From the NCBI GenBank assembly GCA_945890905.1, contig CAMDDI010000217.1, positions 1 to 5,336 of the forward strand: DNA of 5,336 bases, read 5' to 3'. Each line of letters opens with the position of its first letter. Within the stretch, counting starts at the first letter, position 1. Positions 1 through 4,121 of the stretch are shown one piece after another. The position numbers and the translations under genes are program-made. The DNA is from Bacteriovorax stolpii. GTDB lineage: Bacteria > Bdellovibrionota > Bacteriovoracia > Bacteriovoracales > Bacteriovoracaceae. The notes below the pieces were generated by a model, which saw only the letters and a program-made list of their open reading frames with translations, searched no databases and was not told the DNA's origin.

Positions 1-21
1 CAGGAGAATTCAATTGTTGAC

Positions 22-144
22 CCACCAGAAACTCTCCCCAAATTCTCAAGGGGTTTTTGTTTCTGGTCTTGCACATTTAAATCCATTCTCAATTATAGCT
101 AACTCTTTAAAAACTAGGCGCCGGCGAAGCCTTGCATTAGATTT
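22..144. repeat. Structured intergenic repeat, copy 1
   Basis: This block aligns over its length with a second block at about 288-408, at roughly three-quarters identity by eye with small indels. Best-conserved parts are the outer hairpin arms CCAGAAAC (25-32) and GTTTCTGG (59-66), the following TCTTGCA, TTTAAATCCATT, the GGCGCCG-containing GC-rich core (117-126) and the terminal TTAGATT. Inside the outer stem, CCCC (37-40) can pair with GGGG (50-53). The copy starts about 20 bases from the window edge, so its left limit is unknown. No reading frame is shared by the two copies, which argues for a DNA or RNA element rather than a duplicated gene fragment. The family is not recognised; a non-autonomous mobile repeat or a repeated structured RNA are both possible. 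Confidence 0.7.
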
Positions 145-155
145 GGGAATCTAAT
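136..155. other. Perfect 8-bp palindrome with TGGG loop
   Basis: ATTAGATT (136-143), loop TGGG, AATCTAAT (148-155) form a perfect inverted repeat at the right end of repeat copy 1. Copy 2 keeps only a shorter version, AGATT-TTCTG-AATCT, which lies in the 3' end of the pseudouridine synthase gene. It could be a terminal structure of the repeat or a protein-binding site. No function can be assigned from sequence alone. Confidence 0.5.
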
Positions 156-240
156 CAGCGTCTCTGATTTCAAAGCTCGTGTAGCTTACCCGATACCTTT
201 TCGACATTGAATGTTTTACTAGAATTGCTATGATTAAAAA

Positions 241-294
241 CTGGTTGGGCATTTTAAAGAAATCAATGCAGGCACCTTGATTTTGCCCAACCAG
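241..294. other. Long-stem hairpin with 8-nt bulge
   Basis: Left arm CTGGTTGGGCA (241-251), an 8-nt bulge TTTTAAAG (252-259) and AAATCAA (260-266) face an uninterrupted right arm TTGATTT (277-283) plus TGCCCAACCAG (284-294). The loop is 10 nt (267-276). This gives 18 perfect base pairs broken only by the one-sided bulge, far beyond chance for an AT-rich spacer. The last four bases, CCAG, are also the first four of the CCAGAAAC stem of repeat copy 2, so in one RNA the two hairpins would compete. The first bases of the window resemble the right arm upstream of copy 1, so a matching hairpin may be cut off by the window edge. Confidence 0.65.
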
Positions 295-408
295 AAACAC
301 TCTTCGAATCCTCAAAGGGTTTTGTTTCTGGTCTTGCAAAATTTAAATCCATTTTTTAATTTGATAAGTTACTAAAACTTCGGCGCCGTCGAAGTTCGGC
401 GTTAGATT
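288..408. repeat. Structured intergenic repeat, copy 2
   Basis: Second copy of the repeat seen at 22-144. Outer arms CCAGAAAC (291-298) and GTTTCTGG (324-331) are identical to those of copy 1. The inner stem is different: CTTCGA (302-307) faces TCAAAG (312-317), which pairs better in minus-strand RNA (one G-U) than in plus-strand RNA (one C-A mismatch). Its right end carries TTAGATT, and this supplies the TAA stop codon (402-404) of the minus-strand pseudouridine synthase gene, so the repeat abuts or slightly enters the coding region. The neighbouring 54-nt hairpin (241-294) overlaps the first four bases of the stem. Confidence 0.7.
374..398 (-). terminator. Possible terminator of the rluE operon
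   Basis: Read on the minus strand just past the rluE stop codon, AACTTCG (396-390) and CGAAGTT (382-376) form a 7-bp stem around a GC-rich 7-nt loop, ending in TTTT (377-374). The T-tract is short and partly inside the stem, so this is a weak intrinsic terminator. The same stem reads on the plus strand, but with no T-run after it. The corresponding place in repeat copy 1 has a changed stem (around 113-127), so the hairpin may belong to the repeat rather than to the operon. Confidence 0.35.
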
Positions 409-947
409 TTCTGAATCTCTCGCCACTCTCCAACTTTCAAATCACCAAGCTCCATATTACCAATTTTTTTTCTAATAAGCCTGAGCGTAGGGTGCCCAAT
501 GGCCGCGGTCATCTTCCGAACCTGACGATTCTTTCCTTCTGTAATCTTTACTTCTAGCCAAACATCCACCACTGTTTTTCGAACTCTCACTGGAGGATCA
601 CGTGGTTCAACTTCAGGCTGCGGATCAAGAATTTTTACTTCACAAGGTTTTGAGACATAGTCTTCAATCTTTAAACCCGAACGCATTTTTTGAAGTTCAT
701 CCTCAGTCGGAACTCTCTCCACTAGCACCCAATAAGTTTTCTGCTTCTCGTGCTTAGGATGCATAAGCCGATCAATCAAGGCCCCATCATCAGTCAAAAA
801 TAAAAGCCCCTCAGAGTCTTTATCCAGTCTTCCGGCCGCATAAATGTCTTTGGGCAGATCAAATTCCGCAAGGGAGCGTGCTCCATCTTCAGGAGTAAAT
901 TGCGAGAGCACACCATAGGGTTTATGAAAAAGTACGTAGCAAGGCAT
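402..947 (-). CDS. rluE: 23S rRNA pseudouridine synthase, RluE type
   Basis: 181-residue enzyme of the RsuA/RluB/RluE family, which isomerises a specific uridine in structured rRNA to pseudouridine; E. coli RluE acts on U2457 of 23S rRNA. The N-terminal HKPYGVLSQFT is the RluE-type signature. GRLDKDSEGLL (residues 39-49) carries the catalytic Asp42. NRQVRKM (140-146) and GHPTLRLIR (151-159) are the conserved C-terminal motifs. There is no N-terminal S4 domain, as in RluE and unlike RsuA or RluB. The ATG starts 8 bp after the stop of the secreted-protein gene, without a clear close Shine-Dalgarno, so translational coupling is likely. It is the last gene of the operon. The exact target uridine is inferred from family similarity. 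Confidence 0.9.
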   Translation of the reverse strand: MPCYVLFHKPYGVLSQFTPEDGARSLAEFDLPKDIYAAGRLDKDSEGLLFLTDDGALIDRLMHPKHEKQKTYWVLVERVPTEDELQKMRSGLKIEDYVSKPCEVKILDPQPEVEPRDPPVRVRKTVVDVWLEVKITEGKNRQVRKMTAAIGHPTLRLIRKKIGNMELGDLKVGEWREIQKI

Positions 948-955
948 GTATCTAG

Positions 956-1642
956 TTATCGAACTCTTTCAGGTTTGGCGAGAAGGGATTTTCCTTTTTC
1001 AGATAATGGCACCGCATTCTCAGGTAGAATCTTGGGTTTCACATTATCCATAAGGCTCGCTAGTTCAAGACTATAATTTTGATTGGCACTTTTTTCACTC
1101 TTTGAAACCAGCATCACAAGCCCCATGGGCTTTGCATCGTCACTAATCCAGTAATCGATGGTCTGACCATTATTGCTGGTACGGTAATGCATGGCCTTAG
1201 TAGATCCGGCCGCAATTTCAACAATCTCTTCGCCCACTTTATCTTTATCGAGCTGAGCTTTATCAGAAAATAAAAAATCATTGACCTGTACACCACCACT
1301 GGCCCCACGCAAATAATCGGCCGGCATAATCTCTGGCTTTAATAACTCTTTAGTCAGCACAAAACCTTTACGAATATCGGCAGGTTTGCCGGGATTAATT
1401 CCAATCTCAAATTGCTGCCACATCTGCACTGGAAGAATGCCCTTGGTCTCCATGAAATATTCGATATGAACCGAATCCACGCGAGTGCCGGCAACATAAA
1501 TTGAAAAAGAAATGGGAGTAGGGTCTTGCTTCATCTTGAGCTTATATGAAGCTCCGCGACCTGCGGGAAAGCTCTGGCTTAAAGAGTCAGCAAAACTATT
1601 GAAAGATAGGAGCCAGAGTAGGAGAGCAAAAAATTTATTCAT
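956..1642 (-). CDS. Secreted protein of unknown function
   Basis: 228 residues, not assigned to a known family. The N-terminus MNKFFALLLWLLSF is a classic Sec signal peptide; cleavage is likely after SFA (residue 18), giving a mature periplasmic or outer-membrane-associated protein of about 210 residues with no lipobox Cys. The rest looks beta-rich, with alternating hydrophobic stretches such as SFSIYVAG and IDYWISDDAKPMGLVMLVSKS. This resembles periplasmic proteins that measure or carry hydrophobic molecules (DUF3108- or LolA-like folds), but only loosely. The ATG overlaps the end of the upstream coiled-coil gene by 8 bp, so the two are very likely co-translated. The weak GGATAAAG before the start supports coupling. 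Confidence 0.8.
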   Translation of the reverse strand: MNKFFALLLWLLSFNSFADSLSQSFPAGRGASYKLKMKQDPTPISFSIYVAGTRVDSVHIEYFMETKGILPVQMWQQFEIGINPGKPADIRKGFVLTKELLKPEIMPADYLRGASGGVQVNDFLFSDKAQLDKDKVGEEIVEIAAGSTKAMHYRTSNNGQTIDYWISDDAKPMGLVMLVSKSEKSANQNYSLELASLMDNVKPKILPENAVPLSEKGKSLLAKPERVR

Positions 1643-1973
1643 CTTTATCCATTTGATCTAGGATCTTTTGAGATTCGGCCTGTTTGCGTTTAATGATTTC
1701 TAATTCTTCTTGAAGTTTTTTTGAATCCGCCTCACTTAAGCTTGCACTTGGAGCTGCGCCAGAAGTAGAAGTGTCTTCTTTTTTTTCAGAAGTTTCATTT
1801 TCATAGTTCACACGCTTTAGACCTGTAGGTGCGGATTTTTGTCCTTCAAGTTTATTGACCTTCTCTTTCATTTCTTTAACGTCATTTAAGAGCTGCCTCT
1901 GCTCTTCTGGCGAGAGGTTTTGTGCCCCTGCTGTGAAAGAGAAAAAGATGAGTACTGCGAGTGCCTTAAGCAT
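1635..1973 (-). CDS. Small secreted coiled-coil protein
   Basis: 112 residues, first gene of the minus-strand operon, family not recognised. It has a Sec signal peptide (MLKALAVLIFFSFTAGA, cleavage after residue 17). Two charged, heptad-like helical stretches follow (about 22-46 and 80-111), joined by a low-complexity Ser/Thr/Ala/Pro/Glu linker (47-79). The start is well supported by AAAGGA (1980-1985 on the minus strand), 6 nt before the ATG. The layout of two short coiled coils in the periplasm suggests a scaffold or adaptor that oligomerises, perhaps with the secreted protein encoded next; this is inference from the 8-bp gene overlap only. Confidence 0.78.
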   Translation of the reverse strand: MLKALAVLIFFSFTAGAQNLSPEEQRQLLNDVKEMKEKVNKLEGQKSAPTGLKRVNYENETSEKKEDTSTSGAAPSASLSEADSKKLQEELEIIKRKQAESQKILDQMDKDE

Positions 1974-2016
1974 GGATGGTCCTTTGAGAGTACTTTCATT
2001 TTAATCGATTCTTGAA

Positions 2017-2045
2017 ATTTTAAAAGATGAGATTTCGACTGTTTA
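2017..2045 (-). promoter_or_regulatory. Candidate promoter of the 1973-402 operon
   Basis: On the minus strand, TAAACA (2045-2040) and TAAAAT (2022-2017) are separated by 17 bp and match the sigma70 -35 and -10 consensus at 4/6 and 5/6. Transcription would start near 2010, giving a leader of about 37 nt containing AAAGGA. A second TAAAAT nearer the gene (2003-1998) lacks a good -35. The region is AT-rich, so chance matches are easy. Confidence 0.35.
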
Positions 2046-2192
2046 ACCGAGCATGTAAGGATGGTAGTGAAAGATATACCCTGCAAGATCGGTGGCCATC
2101 TTCCCTTAATCACGCGTCTCGCTAACATTTTCTGACTATGAGTAAAAGTAAGACCCTTTTGAATACTAGTCGGGGTAGAACTTCATTCAACC

Positions 2193-2197
2193 GGAGG
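2193..2197 (+). promoter_or_regulatory. Strong ribosome binding site (GGAGG)
   Basis: GGAGG lies 5 nt before the ATG at 2203. It is the best Shine-Dalgarno in the window and is the main reason to accept the 26-codon gene behind it as real. I could not identify a convincing promoter in the bases upstream of it. Confidence 0.75.
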
Positions 2198-2202
2198 CGC
2201 TT

Positions 2203-2283
2203 ATGGAAAAAGTGATTCTCGTTTTGGGTATCGGTCTTTTCACAGCTACTGCAACTCTCTTCGGAACAGCGGTCTTTAATTAG
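2203..2283 (+). CDS. 26-residue membrane microprotein
   Basis: Short open frame ATG to TAG encoding a protein that begins MEKVILVLGIGLF and ends TAVFN. Apart from the charged Glu2-Lys3 it is entirely hydrophobic or small, enough for one transmembrane helix, with glycine and small-residue spacing typical of helix packing. Support for it being a gene: GGAGG 5 nt before the start, a terminator hairpin beginning 24 nt after the stop, and a composition that chance frames rarely give. It matches no small membrane protein I can name, such as CydX or KdpF. It may be a subunit or regulator of a larger membrane complex, or a membrane-active peptide; neither can be decided here. It sits alone, in its own apparent transcription unit. 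Confidence 0.68.
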   Translation: MEKVILVLGIGLFTATATLFGTAVFN

Positions 2284-2306
2284 CAGGGAAGCGAGATCCA
2301 ACTTTT

Positions 2307-2338
2307 AAGTTCTTGACTCATGGACGAGTCAACTTTTT
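2307..2338 (+). terminator. Intrinsic terminator of the microprotein gene
   Basis: TTGACTC (2313-2319), loop ATGGAC, GAGTCAA (2326-2332) make a perfect 7-bp stem, followed by C and five T (2334-2338). The flanking AAGTT (2307-2311) can alternatively pair with AACTT (2331-2335), lengthening the stem with a bulge. Position and form fit a Rho-independent terminator for the gene ending at 2283. Its left arm and T-tract also contain the -35 and -10 hexamers proposed for the next gene. Confidence 0.65.
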
Positions 2339-2341
2339 AAT
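2313..2341 (+). promoter_or_regulatory. Sigma70-like promoter of the SUI1 gene
   Basis: TTGACT (2313-2318) and TTTAAT (2336-2341) are each 5/6 matches to the sigma70 consensus at the ideal 17-bp spacing. The -10 box ends 7 nt before the ATG at 2349, so the predicted start of transcription (2348-2349) coincides with the start codon. That predicts a leaderless mRNA, consistent with the absence of any Shine-Dalgarno in the bases before the ATG. The promoter lies wholly within the terminator of the preceding gene. Confidence 0.6.
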
Positions 2342-2348
2342 AGAACTT

Positions 2349-2699
2349 ATGTCTGACTACGAACTTGTTTATTCTGATGATCCTAATTTTAAAAAACGAT
2401 GTGTGAAGTGCGGAAAATTTCCCTGCGCTTGTCCGAAATCTTCGGATATGAATCCCAGTGCCCATACCCTTAAGATCCGCTTAGAAAAGAACAGTCGTGG
2501 GGGAAAGACCGTGACGGTGGTCTTTGAACTTCCTGTGAATGAAGCCTACTTTAAAGATATTGAGAAGAAGCTCAAAGGCCTATGTGGAACTGGTGGGTCC
2601 TTTAAGAATAATATGATCGAGATTCAGGGGGATCATAGGGATAAGATAAAGACCTTCTTGGAAAAGCTAGGGTTTAAGGTGAAACTCGCGGGTGGCTAG
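2349..2699 (+). CDS. yciH: SUI1/eIF1-like translation factor (YciH family)
   Basis: 116 residues from the ATG at 2349. The SUI1 domain (about 40-113) shows RGGKTVTVV, the loop CGTGGS (79-84) and IEIQGDHRDKI. Archaeal and eukaryotic relatives bind the small ribosomal subunit and control start-codon fidelity; bacterial YciH acts in translation, possibly as an inhibitor under stress. The N-terminus has C18-x2-C21 and C26-x-C28, a likely zinc-binding knuckle as seen in many bacterial members. I prefer this ATG to the in-frame TTG at 2313, because the TTG lies in a terminator stem and would add 12 residues not typical of the family. The gene ends 20 bp from the convergent AAA_28 gene, with no clear terminator between them. 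Confidence 0.88.
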   Translation: MSDYELVYSDDPNFKKRCVKCGKFPCACPKSSDMNPSAHTLKIRLEKNSRGGKTVTVVFELPVNEAYFKDIEKKLKGLCGTGGSFKNNMIEIQGDHRDKIKTFLEKLGFKVKLAGG

Positions 2700-2719
2700 A
2701 CTTCAACATCCATTTCAGA

Positions 2720-3334
2720 TCACGTGGGGCCAGCTTTAGTCAGCTGGATAATCTCATCCATCGCCTTGATCCCCGCCAGAATTTTCTGCAAGAACGAAGG
2801 CTCATTTTTAATGTATACAAAGTGAGGGTGCTGAGACCATAAATCTTTAAGACGAAGGTCAAGTTCAATGGCCTTTCTCTGATCTTCATTTCGCACTGGA
2901 TTTCCCAAATCAATAGAGAGACCACCGGCAGCTGCAGTTTCAAAGAAAATCACCGCATCGTATGAAGCGAGCTCTTCTTTGAGACTTGTTCCCATGGTCT
3001 TAAAGAAATCTTCTGGGCCTTGTGGCCAGTAAGCCCCTCCGTCCACGGTTCCGCGATCACAAAGGAGTGTGTGATGGGGGAAGAGTGTGCTGTAGGTGTT
3101 TTCGATATTAAGCTGAACATGAAAAATAGAATTCTGAATCGACTCAACCACCAAAGGGGAGTCTACTCGAGGATAACCACCCTTAAAAAGTAAGGTTGCT
3201 ACTTCAGGAACCAAAGAGATGAAGTCTTTGTACTCCCGCTTAAAGAGTTCTGCGGCAGTGGATTTTCCACCCCCGGGGCCTCCGGTAAGAGCAATTTTGT
3301 GGACTCTGGGTAGGCGTGGTGGTGTTTTTGTCAT
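2720..3334 (-). CDS. AAA_28-type P-loop NTPase
   Basis: 204 residues from the ATG at 3334. GGPGGGKST (18-26) is the Walker A loop. VPEVA (42-46), the CDRGTVDGGAYWP stretch (92-104) and a conserved LGNPVRNED segment place it in the AAA_28/NadR-like kinase group, relatives of eukaryotic TTD14. Such proteins bind ATP or GTP and may phosphorylate small molecules or regulate traffic; the substrate of the bacterial stand-alone forms is not established. A longer frame runs upstream to 3598, but those extra 88 codons lie antisense in the DTW gene and look unlike protein, and the P-loop sits at the usual distance from 3334. There is no Shine-Dalgarno before this ATG. It diverges from the DTW gene, with 22 bp between the two start codons. 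Confidence 0.85.
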   Translation of the reverse strand: MTKTPPRLPRVHKIALTGGPGGGKSTAAELFKREYKDFISLVPEVATLLFKGGYPRVDSPLVVESIQNSIFHVQLNIENTYSTLFPHHTLLCDRGTVDGGAYWPQGPEDFFKTMGTSLKEELASYDAVIFFETAAAGGLSIDLGNPVRNEDQRKAIELDLRLKDLWSQHPHFVYIKNEPSFLQKILAGIKAMDEIIQLTKAGPT

Positions 3335-3341
3335 ATAAGGA

Positions 3342-3370
3342 AATATAGGAAAACTGATGGATAATGTAAC
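3342..3370 (-). promoter_or_regulatory. Candidate promoter of the AAA_28 gene (leaderless)
   Basis: On the minus strand GTTACA (3370-3365), a 17-bp spacer and TATATT (3347-3342) match sigma70 boxes at 4/6 and 5/6. The -10 ends 7 nt before the ATG at 3334, the same geometry as the SUI1 promoter, and again no Shine-Dalgarno is present. The -35 lies inside the first codons of the divergent DTW gene. Confidence 0.45.
3347..3350 (+). promoter_or_regulatory. Ribosome binding site of the DTW gene (AGGA)
   Basis: AGGA followed by AA, 6 nt before the ATG at 3357, supports this start. A possible plus-strand -10, TATAAG (3334-3339), would start transcription near 3346 with an 11-nt leader, but no good -35 stands 16-18 bp upstream of it. 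The site overlaps the minus-strand -10 box, so the two promoters may interfere. Confidence 0.5.
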
Positions 3371-4076
3371 TCCAAAAATGATGAATCTCTGTCTCACCTG
3401 CCGGCGCCGTCTGCGCACGTGTTTATGCGAATTTATCCATCCTTTTGAGACCGAAAGTCGGTTTTTAATCCTCATGCACCCCATGGAATTTAAAAAAGAG
3501 AAGGTCGGCACTGGCCGCTTTACCCATTTAATCCTTAAGAATTCCCAGATTTTGGTGGATGTGGGCTTTGATGAGAATCCGCAGTTCCTTAAATTCATCC
3601 ATGATCCGGACTATCAAACTTATGTTCTCTATCCAGGAGATGAGACCATCAATCTTTCGGGAGATGAGGTGGAGCTGGGTTCTAAGAAAGCACAATTTGT
3701 GGTGATTGATGGTACCTGGCCCTGTGCTAAAAAAATGATGAAGCTCACGACTGCTCTTCATAATATTCCCCGGGTGAGTTTTAAGACCACCCGCCGTTCA
3801 GAATTTAAGGTGAAGCATCAGCCTCTACCTGAATGCTTATCCACCGTGGAGAGTATTCACCAAGTTCTTTTGGATTTAAACCGCTTGGGAATTGAGAAAA
3901 CTGTGGGGGCAGAAGAGAACTTAATGAATGTCTTTCGTGAAACAGTGAAGCAGCAAATGGAAATGGCCTCAGATAGTTCTCGCCCAGGATACCGTCGTAA
4001 GGCATTTTCTCTTCCTGAGAATCGCAAGATTTCTAAAAAGTGGCAAAGCCGTCTTTTGTTTTTCAGAAATTTCTAG
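3357..4076 (+). CDS. DTW-domain tRNA-uridine aminocarboxypropyltransferase (TapT-like)
   Basis: 239 residues. The DTW family transfers the 3-amino-3-carboxypropyl group of S-adenosylmethionine to N3 of uridine in tRNA (acp3U; position 47 for E. coli TapT). Visible hallmarks: a four-Cys zinc-type cluster C12-x2-C15-x6-C22-x-C24; HPMEFKKEKVGTGR (41-54), the conserved His/Glu/TGR block; IDGTW (117-121), the family-naming motif with Gly in place of the middle residue; RRSEFKVKHQP (146-156); and LSTVES (161-166). The C-terminal 35 residues are basic and probably touch RNA. Length matches the family. Which tRNA position it modifies cannot be told. It diverges from the AAA_28 gene and is followed 45 bp on by the PilZ gene. 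Confidence 0.88.
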   Translation: MDNVTPKMMNLCLTCRRRLRTCLCEFIHPFETESRFLILMHPMEFKKEKVGTGRFTHLILKNSQILVDVGFDENPQFLKFIHDPDYQTYVLYPGDETINLSGDEVELGSKKAQFVVIDGTWPCAKKMMKLTTALHNIPRVSFKTTRRSEFKVKHQPLPECLSTVESIHQVLLDLNRLGIEKTVGAEENLMNVFRETVKQQMEMASDSSRPGYRRKAFSLPENRKISKKWQSRLLFFRNF

Positions 4077-4091
4077 AACCTATGTTAAAAT
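4062..4091 (+). promoter_or_regulatory. Weak candidate promoter of the PilZ gene
   Basis: TTCAGA (4062-4067) and TAAAAT (4086-4091) are 4/6 and 5/6 matches with an 18-bp spacer, giving a leader of about 24 nt containing AGGTGA. The -35 lies in the last codons of the DTW gene. Read-through from that gene is an equally good explanation for PilZ expression. Confidence 0.3.
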
Positions 4092-4097
4092 TTAACA
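4083..4097. promoter_or_regulatory. Operator-like palindrome TGTTAAA-A-TTTAACA
   Basis: A perfect inverted repeat with 7-bp arms around one central base, in the 45-bp gap before the PilZ gene. It covers the best -10 candidate (4086-4091). No T-tract follows on either strand, so a terminator is unlikely. A dimeric repressor site is the natural reading, though AT-rich palindromes also arise by chance. Confidence 0.4.
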
Positions 4098-4121
4098 AAA
4101 CATCAGGTGAATATTTAGAGT

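Noticed and set aside
298..320. tRNA T-arm-like string TTCGAATCC in repeat copy 2.
   Set aside because: The flanks do not form a T-stem of the right size, there is no acceptor or anticodon arm around it, and copy 1 does not keep the motif.
151..339. 62-codon minus-strand frame across the repeats.
   Set aside because: It runs through the hairpins of repeat copy 2, has no ribosome binding site, and the matching part of copy 1 has no shared frame.
285..407. Integron attC site: GCCCAAC at 285-291 and GTTAGAT at 401-407 fit the core-site patterns.
   Set aside because: The inner bases next to the two cores do not pair with each other, and the equivalent positions in repeat copy 1 (ACCCACC, ATTAGAT) lack both the AAC and GTT triplets. 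The 241-294 stem has the core motifs in the wrong order. No integrase is present.
1886..2128. 80-codon minus-strand frame overlapping the coiled-coil gene.
   Set aside because: It overlaps a well-supported signal-peptide gene in another frame, has no Shine-Dalgarno and has a composition unlike a real protein.
2320..2340. Six-codon upstream frame (MDESTF) in the terminator loop, as a leader peptide for SUI1.
   Set aside because: It has no ribosome binding site and lies before the predicted transcript start, so it would not be in the leaderless mRNA.
2313..2348. TTG at 2313 as the start of the SUI1 protein.
   Set aside because: The TTG is the first triplet of the terminator stem and the -35 box, no ribosome binding site precedes it, and the added 12 residues are not typical of the family. 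The ATG at 2349 fits better.
2740..3147. Additional minus-strand frames inside the AAA_28 gene.
   Set aside because: They are out-of-frame shadows of the NTPase gene, which has all family motifs in its own frame.
3335..3598. 88-codon N-terminal extension of the AAA_28 protein.
   Set aside because: It lies antisense to the DTW coding region, including its Cys cluster, and reads as basic low-quality sequence. The ATG at 3334 places the P-loop at a normal distance.
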